NCBI RefSeq assembly: GCF_008632955.1 | Contig: NZ_CP043959.1 | Location: 6,448,001-6,512,000, forward strand | Length of the DNA: 64,000 nucleotides | Direction: 5' to 3' | From: Streptomyces tendae | GTDB lineage: Bacteria; Actinomycetota; Actinomycetes; Streptomycetales; Streptomycetaceae | Shown here: piece after piece, positions 55,610-63,113 of the stretch | How the letters are laid out: each line of letters starts with the position of its first letter | Numbering within the stretch: position 1 is the first letter of the stretch | Translations under genes and position numbers: made by a program | The notes under the pieces: generated by a model | Databases searched by the model: none | The model's input: the letters and a program-made list of their open reading frames with translations, nothing else | Told to the model about the DNA's origin: nothing

Positions 55610-56580
55610 ACGGCCGCCTCCTTCTGCGTCGTCTCCGTGCGGTGTCCGGTCAGGCGCAGGAAGACGTCGTCGAGGCTGGGCCTGCGCAGCCCGATGTCCT
55701 CGACCCGGACGCCCTCGTCCTGGAGGGTGCGGGCGACGTCCGTCAGCGCGCCCACCCGGTCGGTCACGGGGGCGTGCACCCGCAACTCGGTCTCGTCCGA
55801 CTCGGGTTCACCGTCGGTGACCCGGGCGACCACCTTCACCACCCGCGGAATGTCGGACCGTTCGGCCACGACGACCTCGACACGGTCGCCGCCGACGCGG
55901 TTCTTCAGCCCGTCCGGGGTGTCGTCGGCGATGGACCGGCCCCGGTCGATGACGGTGATCCGGGAGGCCAGCCGGTCGGCCTCCTCCAGATACTGCGTGG
56001 TCAGCAGCACGGTCGTGCCGCCCGCCACCAATGCCCGTACGGAGTCCCAGACTTCGCCCCGGCTGCGCGGGTCGAGCCCCGTCGTCGGCTCGTCCAGGAA
56101 CAGCACGGCCGGCGTCAGGATCATCGACGCCGCCAGGTCCAGCCGGCGCCGCATGCCACCGCTGTAGTCGCCGACGCCCTTGTCGGCGGCGTCGGTCAGG
56201 TCGAACCGCTCCAGCAGCTCCGCCGCCCGCGCCCTGGCGCGCCGCCCGCCGAGGTGGAACAGCCTGCCGAACATCTCCAGGTTCTGCCGCCCGGTGAGCA
56301 CCTCGTCCACCGCCGCGTACTGCCCGGTGAGACCGATCCGCGCCCGCACCTCCCGGGCCTGCCGCGCCACGTCCAGCCCGGCCACGGTCGCCCGCCCGCC
56401 GTCGAGCCGGATCAGCGTCGACAGGATCCGCACGGCGGTGGTCTTGCCCGCGCCGTTCGGTCCCAGCAGTCCGTGCACCGTGCCCGCCCGCACGGTGAGG
56501 TCGAAGCCGTGCAGGGCGCGCTTCTCGCCGTACCGCTTCTCCAGCCCTTCGGCCCGCACCGCGTACCCGTCGTCCTTCAT
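55606..56580 (-). CDS. Daunorubicin-type ABC exporter ATPase (DrrA-like)
   Basis: The 324-residue ATPase has Walker A Gly-Pro-Asn-Gly-Ala-Gly-Lys-Thr-Thr at about 40-48, signature Tyr-Ser-Gly-Gly-Met-Arg-Arg-Arg-Leu at about 139-147, Walker B Val-Leu-Phe-Leu-Asp-Glu-Pro-Thr at about 162-169 and a C-terminal extension of about 110 residues ending in Leu-Asp-Asp-Val-Phe-Leu-Arg-Leu-Thr-Gly-His, which is the DrrA hallmark. With the permease it should export a hydrophobic drug-like compound. ATG 56580 lies next to twin operators. Confidence 0.94.
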   Translation of the reverse strand: MKDDGYAVRAEGLEKRYGEKRALHGFDLTVRAGTVHGLLGPNGAGKTTAVRILSTLIRLDGGRATVAGLDVARQAREVRARIGLTGQYAAVDEVLTGRQNLEMFGRLFHLGGRRARARAAELLERFDLTDAADKGVGDYSGGMRRRLDLAASMILTPAVLFLDEPTTGLDPRSRGEVWDSVRALVAGGTTVLLTTQYLEEADRLASRITVIDRGRSIADDTPDGLKNRVGGDRVEVVVAERSDIPRVVKVVARVTDGEPESDETELRVHAPVTDRVGALTDVARTLQDEGVRVEDIGLRRPSLDDVFLRLTGHRTETTQKEAAV

Positions 56581-56599
56581 GGGTCCCCCTTCCAGAAAC

Positions 56600-56634
56600 C
56601 GGGTACACCGTACCCGATTACGCGTACGTCGTAC
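56600..56634. promoter_or_regulatory. Twin TetR operators GTAC-N3-GTAC between divergent genes
   Basis: Site 1 is the perfect palindrome CGGGTAC-ACC-GTACCCG (56600-56616). Site 2 is GTAC-GTC-GTAC (56624-56634). The centres are 21 bp apart, two helical turns on one face. They lie between the exporter ATPase start (56580) and the TetR start (56667). Site 2 overlaps the likely -35 of the TetR promoter. Confidence 0.75.
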
Positions 56635-56654
56635 CCAGTTTTCGGGCGCGGATC

Positions 56655-56660
56655 TACACT
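56655..56660 (+). promoter_or_regulatory. -10 box of a leaderless TetR promoter
   Basis: TACACT ends six bases before ATG 56667. TACCCA, 17 bases upstream, is a possible -35 and lies in operator site 2, so autorepression is likely. Confidence 0.5.
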
Positions 56661-56666
56661 GCCCGC

Positions 56667-57443
56667 ATGAGCAGCGGCGGAAGCGGTACGGAGACCAGCG
56701 GCAGCGGCGACATCGCGCGCACCCTCGACCTGCTCTGGGGCACCGGGCAGCGGCCCAGCCGGGGTCCGAAGCCGGGGCTGACCCTGGAGCGGATCGTGGA
56801 GGCGGCGATCGAGGTCGCCGACCGGGACGGCATCGGCGCCCTGTCGATGCGCAGGATCGCCACGGAGCTGGGCACCGGCACGATGTCCCTGTACCGCTAC
56901 GTGCCCGGCAAGGCCGAACTGCTCGACCTGATGCTGGACCGCGTGCAGCGCCCGTCGGAGAACCCCGCGGACCTCGGCGACGGCGGCTGGCGGTCCGCCC
57001 TGGAGGCGCTGGGCCGGGCCACGCTCGCCCTCTACCGGCGCCATCCCTGGCTGCTGGAGGTCAACCAGTCCCGCCCGATCCTCGGCCCGAGCGCCCTGGA
57101 CGGCATGGAGAAGGTGTTCTCCCGGATCAAGCCGATGGGCCTGTCCGACCCCGAGCTGCTGTCGGTGATCGTCATGATCGACGGGTACGTGGTCGGGGCG
57201 GCCCGGACGCAGCTGTACCAGGAGCAGGCCGAACACAGCTCCGGGCTGACGGACGCGGAGTTCTGGGAGGCCCAGCGGCCCGCCCTGGAGAAGGCGATGA
57301 ACAGCGGCCGCTATCCCGTCATGGCCGCGCTCTCGGAGGACACCTTCGCCTCCGGCTTCGACCACTTCGAGTTCGGGCTCCAGCGCATCCTGGACGGCCT
57401 GGAGGTGCACGTCGCCCGGCGCGCGGCCGGACCGCGGCGCTGA
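56667..57443 (+). CDS. TetR-family regulator of the divergent exporter
   Basis: The 258-residue protein has a helix-turn-helix at about 37-80 (Leu-Glu-Arg-Ile-Val-Glu-Ala-Ala-Ile-Glu-Val-Ala-Asp, Gly-Ala-Leu-Ser-Met-Arg-Arg-Ile-Ala-Thr-Glu-Leu-Gly-Thr-Gly-Thr-Met-Ser-Leu-Tyr-Arg-Tyr-Val) and the longer C-terminal domain of the TetR_C_1 (TetR-like) class, usual for regulators of drug exporters. It is divergent from the drrAB-like genes with twin palindromes between them. It should derepress the exporter on binding its drug ligand. Confidence 0.93.
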   Translation: MSSGGSGTETSGSGDIARTLDLLWGTGQRPSRGPKPGLTLERIVEAAIEVADRDGIGALSMRRIATELGTGTMSLYRYVPGKAELLDLMLDRVQRPSENPADLGDGGWRSALEALGRATLALYRRHPWLLEVNQSRPILGPSALDGMEKVFSRIKPMGLSDPELLSVIVMIDGYVVGAARTQLYQEQAEHSSGLTDAEFWEAQRPALEKAMNSGRYPVMAALSEDTFASGFDHFEFGLQRILDGLEVHVARRAAGPRR

Positions 57444-57452
57444 CGGCCCGGT

Positions 57453-58445
57453 TCAGCCCTTGCGCCGGCGTCGGCTGAGCCCGAAGAACGCCGCCACGAC
57501 GAGCGCGACCGCCACGGCTCCCCCGACCTTCACGGAGTCACCGCTCCCGTCGTCGCCGGAGGCGCCGCCGTCGCCGTCCGCGCGTCGGCCGGATCCGCCG
57601 CCGGGCCCGTCCTCGTCCGCGCCGGGAGCCGGACGGCTCACCACCCCGCTCTGCTCGCCCTCGCTGCCGAACAGCAGCCGCGTGCCGTCGGCCGAGAAGG
57701 TAACCGACTCGCCCTGCCCCTGGAGCGGCACGCTCAGCCGCCCCTTGCGCTCCAGCTTGCCGCCGTTCCAGGCGTAGTGGATGCCGCCGAAGTAGCCGCG
57801 CACGGCGAGGTCCCGGCCGTCCGGGGAGAGCGCGGCGTCGGTCGTCCAGAGGTCGACCGGGGCGACGGGCCTGAACACGTTGTCGCCGGACGGCGAGAGC
57901 TTCGCGGGACCCTCGTAGAGATGTCCGCCGTCCTCGTGCTTGTCGACGATGTACACCCGGCCGGTCTTCGGGTGCACGACCATCGCCTCGGCGTCCCGGG
58001 GCCCGTCGGAGTACTTCACGACGTACTGGGTGGCCTGCACGGTGGCGTCCTGGAGCTTCTCGGGCTCGGGGAGTTCGTAGATCCACACGTACGGCCAGGT
58101 GCCGCCGAGGTTGTCGCCGATGTCACCGACGAAGAGGCGGTTGCCGGGGCCGACGGAGATCGCCTCGACGTCCCGGGGCGTACCGATGCCGGTCAGGGTG
58201 AGGCGGGCGACGGTGTCACCGGTCCTGCTGTCGACGGCGTACAGGTAAGGGCCGTCGTCGCTGTCGTTGTGGGTCCAGTAGACGCCGGGGTGCAGGCGGG
58301 AGGCGGCGAGTCCGCTGGACTCGGTGATGCGCGGGTCGTTGATGGTGAACCCCTCGTTCCCGTCGTCGGTGTCGGCGGCGGAGGCGGGCACGGCGAGCGC
58401 GGCCGTCAGGAGGGTCGCGGCGAGCAGGGCGAAGGGTCGGCGCAT
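57453..58445 (-). CDS. Surface-anchored beta-propeller protein of unknown function
   Basis: The 330-residue protein has a Sec signal peptide (about 1-23, Ala-Ser-Ala-Ala), a domain of repeated beta-strands (Gly-Val-Tyr-Trp-Thr-His-Asn-Asp-Ser-Asp-Asp, Gly-Asp-Ile-Gly-Asp-Asn, Asp-Ala-Glu-Ala-Met-Val, Ser-Pro-Asp-Gly-Arg-Asp-Leu-Ala-Val-Arg) resembling an esterase-like or SdiA-regulated beta-propeller, then a Gly/Asp/Ser-rich linker, a C-terminal membrane helix and Arg-Arg-Arg-Arg-Lys. No LPxTG sorting motif is seen. It lies outside the membrane and may bind metal through the Asp-rich turns; the substrate is unknown. Confidence 0.8.
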   Translation of the reverse strand: MRRPFALLAATLLTAALAVPASAADTDDGNEGFTINDPRITESSGLAASRLHPGVYWTHNDSDDGPYLYAVDSRTGDTVARLTLTGIGTPRDVEAISVGPGNRLFVGDIGDNLGGTWPYVWIYELPEPEKLQDATVQATQYVVKYSDGPRDAEAMVVHPKTGRVYIVDKHEDGGHLYEGPAKLSPSGDNVFRPVAPVDLWTTDAALSPDGRDLAVRGYFGGIHYAWNGGKLERKGRLSVPLQGQGESVTFSADGTRLLFGSEGEQSGVVSRPAPGADEDGPGGGSGRRADGDGGASGDDGSGDSVKVGGAVAVALVVAAFFGLSRRRRKG

Positions 58446-58533
58446 GAGCCAAGACTGCCATCAGCCGGGCCCCGCCCGTGCGGGTGTCCCGGCTCACATC
58501 GCGGCCGACGCGCTGATCCACCATGATGACCGG

Positions 58534-59211
58534 GTGCTCAGGTTCATGCCCGTAGGTGACTCGATGACGATCGGGAGCGCGGGTGAACACACCTGGCGCT
58601 ACCGGCTGTGGCAGCACCTGTGCACCGCGTACGGCGAGCCCTTCACGCTGGTCGGCCCGCGCGAGACGCTGCACGACCCGACGGCGGACGCCCCCACCTC
58701 GTACGCGTACGCCGACCCGGAGTTCCCCCGGGCCCACCTGGCCGGCTGGGGCGAGGGCTGGTGCCACATGGCCCCGCTGATCGGTGACGCCGTGCGCTCC
58801 TGCCGGGCGGACGTGCTGCTGGTGTCGCTGGGCCTGATCGACCTGGGCTTCTACACCAACGCCGAGCAGACCGCGGACAACGTGCGCGCGTTCGTCGCCG
58901 GGGCGCGCGGGGCCCGTCCACGGGTGCGCATGGCGGTGATGCCGGTGGTCCGCAACATCCGGGTGGAGGCCGACGAGACGTTCGCCGGGCAGGTCGCGCG
59001 GTTCAACGCCCTGCTGGCGGAGACGGCCGCCGAGCTGGACGAGCCGGGCTCGCCGATCCTGCTCGTCCCGCCCCCGGCGACGTACGACTTCCACACGGAC
59101 ACCTACGACGGCACGCACCCCAACGAGAGCGGCGAGCACAAGATCGCGGGGGCGTTCGCCGAGGCGATGTGGCAGGAGTGGGGCCTGGGCGGCCCGTACA
59201 AGCCGTCCTGA
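58534..59211 (+). CDS. SGNH/GDSL-hydrolase-like protein with altered block III
   Basis: The 225-residue protein has block I Met-Pro-Val-Gly-Asp-Ser-Met-Thr at 5-12 and block V Asp-Gly-Thr-His-Pro-Asn at about 191-196, giving the Ser-Asp-His triad. Where SGNH enzymes have Gly-x-Asn-Asp (block III) it shows Ser-Leu-Gly-Leu-Ile-Asp-Leu, so the oxyanion-hole Asn is replaced. No signal peptide, so cytosolic. GTG 58534 is chosen because CATGAT ends six bases upstream (leaderless). It may be an esterase with different chemistry, or inactive. Confidence 0.8.
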   Translation: MLRFMPVGDSMTIGSAGEHTWRYRLWQHLCTAYGEPFTLVGPRETLHDPTADAPTSYAYADPEFPRAHLAGWGEGWCHMAPLIGDAVRSCRADVLLVSLGLIDLGFYTNAEQTADNVRAFVAGARGARPRVRMAVMPVVRNIRVEADETFAGQVARFNALLAETAAELDEPGSPILLVPPPATYDFHTDTYDGTHPNESGEHKIAGAFAEAMWQEWGLGGPYKPS

Positions 59212-59239
59212 CGAGCCGTCCTGACGAGCCGTCCTGACG
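59201..59239 (+). repeat. 13-bp tandem repeat (three copies) at a stop codon
   Basis: AGCCGTCCTGACG occurs three times in perfect tandem at 59201-59213, 59214-59226 and 59227-59239. The first copy contains the stop codon of the SGNH-like gene. Slippage product. Confidence 0.85.
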
Positions 59240-59249
59240 CGTGAAGCGC

Positions 59250-59279
59250 TTGCATGGAGCGCACTCCAAGACGTTGGCT
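59250..59279 (+). promoter_or_regulatory. MerR-type promoter of the aldo/keto reductase
   Basis: TTGCAT (59250-59255) and TTGGCT (59274-59279) are separated by 18 bases that hold the palindrome TGGAG-CGCA-CTCCA (59255-59268). A dyad between widely spaced -35 and -10 boxes is typical of MerR-family activation. No MerR gene is adjacent. Confidence 0.5.
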
Positions 59280-59287
59280 TGACACCC

Positions 59288-60280
59288 ATGAGGTACACGC
59301 AGCTCGGACGCACAGGACTCAAGGTCAGCCGGCTCGTCCTCGGGACGATGAACTTCGGTCCGCAGACCGACGAACCCGACAGCCACGCCATCATGGACGC
59401 GGCCCTCGACGCCGGCATCAACTTCTTCGACACCGCCAACGTCTACGGCTGGGGCGAGAACAAGGGCCGTACCGAAAGCATCATCGGCAGCTGGTTCGCC
59501 AAGGGCGAGGGCCGCCGCGACAAGGTCGTCCTCGCGACCAAGGTGTACGGCAACATGGGCGCCGACGGCGAAGCGTGGCCCAACCACGACAAGCTGTCCG
59601 CGGTGAACATCCGGCGGGCGGTCGACGCCTCGCTGAAGCGGCTGGGGACCGACTACATCGACCTGTACCAGTTCCACCACGTCGACCGGTCGACGCCCTT
59701 CGAGGAGATCTGGCAGGCGATCGACGTCCTGATCCAGCAGGGCAAGATCCTCTACGTCGGGTCGTCCAACTTCCCCGGCTACAAGATCGCGCAGGCCAAC
59801 GAGATCGCCGCCCGGCGTGGCGGGACCATCGGCCTGGTCAGCGAGCAGTGCCTGTACAACCTCGCCGAGCGGCGCGCCGAGATGGAGGTCGTCCCGGCCG
59901 CGCAGGACTACGGGCTGGGGGTCATCCCCTGGTCGCCGCTGCACGGCGGTCTGCTGGGCGGGGTCATCAAGAAGGAGGCCCAGGGCGGCCGCCGCGCCTC
60001 CGGACGGGCCGCGGACACCCTGGCCGACCCCGTCGCCCGCAAGCAGATCCAGGCGTACGAGGACCTGCTGGAGAAGCACGGGGTCGAGCCGGGCGAGGCG
60101 GCGCTGGCCTGGCTGCTCACCCGCCCCGGGGTGACCGGTCCGATCGTCGGCCCCCGGACGCGGGAGCAGCTCGACTCGGCGCTGCGCGCGGTGGAGCTGG
60201 AGCTGAGCGAGGAGCTGCTGGCCTCGCTGGACGAGATCTTCCCGGGTCCGGGGCCGTCCCCGGAGGCCTTCGCCTGGTAG
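59288..60280 (+). CDS. Aldo/keto reductase
   Basis: The 330-residue AKR has Arg-Thr-Gly-Leu-Lys-Val-Ser, Phe-Asp-Thr-Ala-Asn-Val-Tyr-Gly (catalytic Asp and Tyr) at about 47-54, Ala-Thr-Lys-Val-Tyr (catalytic Lys), Tyr-Gln-Phe-His-His-Val-Asp (catalytic His), Gly-Ser-Ser-Asn-Phe-Pro-Gly and the C-terminal Pro-Ile-Val-Gly-Pro-Arg. It uses NADPH to reduce carbonyls. The actinobacterial members of this type are often electrophile or methylglyoxal detoxifiers. ATG 59288; TTG 59279 is unlikely. The promoter is MerR-like. Confidence 0.93.
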   Translation: MRYTQLGRTGLKVSRLVLGTMNFGPQTDEPDSHAIMDAALDAGINFFDTANVYGWGENKGRTESIIGSWFAKGEGRRDKVVLATKVYGNMGADGEAWPNHDKLSAVNIRRAVDASLKRLGTDYIDLYQFHHVDRSTPFEEIWQAIDVLIQQGKILYVGSSNFPGYKIAQANEIAARRGGTIGLVSEQCLYNLAERRAEMEVVPAAQDYGLGVIPWSPLHGGLLGGVIKKEAQGGRRASGRAADTLADPVARKQIQAYEDLLEKHGVEPGEAALAWLLTRPGVTGPIVGPRTREQLDSALRAVELELSEELLASLDEIFPGPGPSPEAFAW

Positions 60281-60309
60281 CGGCGGGCGCGCGGTGACGG
60301 GCGGCGGCG

Positions 60310-60399
60310 CTACCTTCCGAGCGCCGCCGCCAGAGCCACCACGACGAACATCATCACGAGCGCACCGGCCATGATCCGGTTCCGGGTCTTCGGGTCCAC
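60310..60399 (-). CDS. 29-residue single-helix membrane protein
   Basis: GTG 60399 opens a 29-codon frame ending in TAG: MDPKTRNRIMAGALVMMFV... with a charged N-terminus (Asp-Pro-Lys-Thr-Arg-Asn-Arg) followed by a single hydrophobic helix and Gly-Arg. TAGGCT (60407-60412) ends seven bases before the GTG, the usual leaderless arrangement. It follows thpR on the same strand with a 10-base gap. The topology rule (positive residues first) suggests N-in. I recall similar small membrane ORFs in other streptomycetes; function unknown. Confidence 0.75.
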   Translation of the reverse strand: MDPKTRNRIMAGALVMMFVVVALAAALGR

Positions 60400-60409
60400 G
60401 CCGTCGAGC

Positions 60410-60982
60410 CTAACCGGCCGCGCCGAGTGCCTGTCGGGCGACCGCCTCGTAGCGGGGCTGTTCGCCCGGAACACCCGACCTGGGCAGGTGGCTGCGCACC
60501 AGCACCAGCTCCTCCACGGTCCAGCTGCGGCTGCGGAACTCCTCCAGCGCCGTGAGGTACGGCCGTACGTCCACGGCGTCCCGGCTGCGGGCCACGGTCA
60601 GGTGGGCCGTGTAGTGCCGGTGCTCGTCCATCGCCACGCCCGCCTTGCGCCCGGCCGCCTCGGACCGCTCGGCCAGCAGTCGCATCGTCCGCAGGTCGCC
60701 CGCCGCGCCGGTCCACAGCGCCCGTCCCCGGCCGAACTGGCCGCCGCCCGCCAGCGCGAGCCGGAACGGCTCGGTGCGGTACGCGGCCCGTCCCAGCCGC
60801 GCGGTGAGTTCCGGCACGGTCTCCTCGTCCACCTCGCCGTAGAACGCGAGCGTGAAGTGCCACCCGGCCTGCTCGGTCCACCGCAGGGCGCCGGCCCCGT
60901 CCAGCTCCCGCAGCCCGTCCACCGCGACGGCGAGCTCCCGGACCACACCCGCGGGCGGCAACACGGCGGCGAAGAGTCTCAT
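60410..60982 (-). CDS. thpR: RNA 2',3'-cyclic phosphodiesterase ThpR
   Basis: The 190-residue 2H-phosphoesterase has two His-x-Thr motifs, His-Phe-Thr-Leu at about 42-45 and His-Leu-Thr-Val at about 126-129, with Arg-Leu-Phe-Ala-Ala-Val at the N-terminus (LigT/ThpR start). It hydrolyses 2',3'-cyclic phosphate RNA ends to 2'-phosphate. The size is normal. ATG 60982 is the only well-placed start for this fold. Confidence 0.92.
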   Translation of the reverse strand: MRLFAAVLPPAGVVRELAVAVDGLRELDGAGALRWTEQAGWHFTLAFYGEVDEETVPELTARLGRAAYRTEPFRLALAGGGQFGRGRALWTGAAGDLRTMRLLAERSEAAGRKAGVAMDEHRHYTAHLTVARSRDAVDVRPYLTALEEFRSRSWTVEELVLVRSHLPRSGVPGEQPRYEAVARQALGAAG

Positions 60983-61073
60983 GTCTCCAGTGTCCCGCGT
61001 GCCCTGGTCACCGTGCGTATCGTTGTACTGCGCGGCTGTACGCATCGAGCGTCGGCCGGGGAGGAGCGCCACG

Positions 61074-61661
61074 ATGACCGTCCTCGAAGACAGGATCGAG
61101 ATGGCCGAGAGCGGCGACGAACTCACGCTCGACATGATGTTCGAGTGGCTGGAGAAGATGCCCATCCCCGAGGGTTACAAGGCAGAGATCGTCGGGGGGC
61201 ACATCTTCATGACGCCGCAGCGGGACACTCACTGGGACATCATTGCGGACATCTACGATCAACTGCGTGCGAAGTACCCGCGCAAGCGCCTCAAGTCCGA
61301 CGTCCGCATCGACTACCCGGGTCACCTCAACGGCTTCGCCTCCGACGTGACCCTGCTGGCCGAGGGAGCGACCCAGGACGGCAAGGGGCGGTGGCGTTGC
61401 GAGGATGTCGTCTTCGTCGCCGAGGTGATCTCGCAGAAGACCGCGGACAACGACTACGGGCCGAAGAAGGATGCCTACGCCGCCGCCGGTGTGCCGGTCT
61501 ACTTGATCGTCGATCCGTACAGCGGTGAGTGGCACCTGCACACGCTGCCGACGGACGGGAAGTACCACGGCAGTGCGTGCTTCGGCTTCGGCATCGAGAT
61601 CGACCTGACCAGGACGGGCGTCGGTCTCGTCCTCAAGACCGACGACTTTCCACGCGGCTGA
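61074..61661 (+). CDS. Uma2-family endonuclease-like protein
   Basis: The 195-residue protein has the Uma2 (PD-(D/E)xK) pattern: Tyr-Lys-Ala-Glu-Ile-Val-Gly-Gly-His-Ile-Phe-Met at about 34-46, Ser-Asp-Val-Thr-Leu-Leu-Ala near 90, and Val-Phe-Val-Ala-Glu-Val-Ile-Ser-Gln-Lys-Thr-Ala at about 111-122, ending with Ala-Gly-Val-Pro-Val-Tyr-Leu-Ile-Val-Asp. Members are widespread, often multicopy, in Streptomyces and cyanobacteria; the fold is a nuclease, the biological role is not defined. ATG 61074 follows GGGGAGGAG. Confidence 0.9.
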   Translation: MTVLEDRIEMAESGDELTLDMMFEWLEKMPIPEGYKAEIVGGHIFMTPQRDTHWDIIADIYDQLRAKYPRKRLKSDVRIDYPGHLNGFASDVTLLAEGATQDGKGRWRCEDVVFVAEVISQKTADNDYGPKKDAYAAAGVPVYLIVDPYSGEWHLHTLPTDGKYHGSACFGFGIEIDLTRTGVGLVLKTDDFPRG

Positions 61662-61670
61662 CGGCGGCCG

Positions 61671-61740
61671 GGCGGCCCGGCCCGGCGGCTCACGCCGCCG
61701 GGCCGGGCGGCCCGGCCCGGCGGCTCACGCCGCCGGGGCC
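61671..61740 (-). repeat. 35-bp tandem duplication covering the MFS stop codon
   Basis: Bases 61671-61705 are repeated at 61706-61740, identical over 32 positions. The second copy contains the last codons and stop (TCA at 61725-61727 on the plus strand) of the MFS gene. The duplication also contains a GC-rich palindrome (GGCGGCTCACGCCGCC) that could be a terminator for both genes. Confidence 0.8.
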
Positions 61741-63086
61741 AGGGCCTTGGTGTGGTCGCGGGGGACGAAGCGGACGCGCGGGTGGCCGTGGTTCCAGCCG
61801 AAGGACAGGCGCAGGCCGCCGGCCCGGGCCAGGATCAGGCCGATGACGGCCGCCGCGGTCATCGCGATGGCGCCGCCGGCCGCGAAGCCGACGCGGGCAC
61901 CGTAGGTGTCGGTGACCCAGCCGACGATCGGGGCGCCGACGGGGGCGCCGCCGAGGAAGACCATCATGTAGAGGGCCATGACCCGGCCGCGCACCGACGG
62001 ATCGGTGGACATCTGCAGGCTGGTGTTGGTGGTGACGTTGACCGTCATCGAGACCAGCCCCAGCGGCACCATGATCAGCGCGAACATCCACAGCTCCGGC
62101 GACGCCGCGGCGAGGATCTCCAGCGCGCCGAAGGCCAGCGCGGCCATGATCAGCAGCCGTAGCCGGGCCGTGCCGCGCCGGGCGGCGAGCAGGGCTCCGG
62201 AGACGGAGCCGACCGCCATCAGCGTGTTGAACATGCTGTAGACGCCCGCGCCCCCGTGGAACACGTCGTCGGCGAAGGCCGACAGGTAGACGGGGAAGTT
62301 GAAGGCGAAGGTGCCCATGAAGCCGACCAGCACGATCGGCCAGACCAGGTCGGGCCGTCCGGCCACGTAGCGCAGGCCCTCGCGGAGCTGTCCCTTGCCG
62401 CGCGGCGCGCGCTCCACGGGGTGCAGCTCACGGGTGCGCATCAGCATCAGGCCGGTCAGCGGCGCGACGAAGGACAGGCCGTTCAGCAGGAACGCCCAGC
62501 CGGTGCCGACGCCGGTGATCAGCAGGCCCGCGACGGCGGGGCCGACCAGCCGGGCGGACTGGAAGTTCGCGGAGTTCAGGCTGACCGCGTTCTGCAGCTG
62601 GCCGGGGCCGACCAGCTCGGACACGAAGGACTGGCGGGCCGGGTTGTCGACGACGGTCGCGAAACCGAGGGCGAGGGCGGCGACGTAGATGTGCCAGACC
62701 TCGACCATGCCGGTCAGGGTGAGGACGGCGAGCGCGAGGGACGTGAGGGCCATCGCGGACTGGGTGACCATCAGGGTGGGCCGCTTGCGCAGCCGGTCGA
62801 CGAGGACACCGCCGTACAGGCCGAACAGCAGCATCGGCAGGAACTGCAGGGCCGTGGTGATGCCGACGGCGGCCGAGGAGCCGGTGAGGCTGAGCACCAG
62901 CCAGTCCTGGGCGATGCGCTGCATCCAGGTGCCGATGTTGGAGACCACCTGGCCGAGGAAGAACAGGCGGTAGTTCCTGATCCTCAGCGAGGAGAACATC
63001 GAGTTCCTGCGCGGCGCGTCGAGGGCGGTCTTCGTGTCGTAGGGGTCAGGTGCGGGGGCGGAAGCTGCTCCGGATCCCGTACTCAA
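61725..63086 (-). CDS. MFS exporter paired with a MarR regulator
   Basis: The 453-residue protein has about twelve membrane helices. It has Phe-Phe-Leu-Gly-Gln-Val-Val-Ser-Asn-Ile-Gly-Thr-Trp-Met-Gln and the motif-A loop Gly-Gly-Val-Leu-Val-Asp-Arg-Leu-Arg-Lys-Arg, as in EntS/DHA3-type exporters. TTG 63086 is the start (AGGAGG upstream), a rare codon in this window. It is 27 bases downstream of the MarR gene and must be co-transcribed with it. Confidence 0.9.
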   Translation of the reverse strand: MSTGSGAASAPAPDPYDTKTALDAPRRNSMFSSLRIRNYRLFFLGQVVSNIGTWMQRIAQDWLVLSLTGSSAAVGITTALQFLPMLLFGLYGGVLVDRLRKRPTLMVTQSAMALTSLALAVLTLTGMVEVWHIYVAALALGFATVVDNPARQSFVSELVGPGQLQNAVSLNSANFQSARLVGPAVAGLLITGVGTGWAFLLNGLSFVAPLTGLMLMRTRELHPVERAPRGKGQLREGLRYVAGRPDLVWPIVLVGFMGTFAFNFPVYLSAFADDVFHGGAGVYSMFNTLMAVGSVSGALLAARRGTARLRLLIMAALAFGALEILAAASPELWMFALIMVPLGLVSMTVNVTTNTSLQMSTDPSVRGRVMALYMMVFLGGAPVGAPIVGWVTDTYGARVGFAAGGAIAMTAAAVIGLILARAGGLRLSFGWNHGHPRVRFVPRDHTKALAPAA

Positions 63087-63113
63087 AAGGTTCGCCTCCT
63101 GTTGCTGCGGGGG

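Noticed and set aside
60407..60412. Iron box for DmdR1
   Set aside because: Only TTAGGCT is present without the symmetric half; it is better explained as a -10 box.
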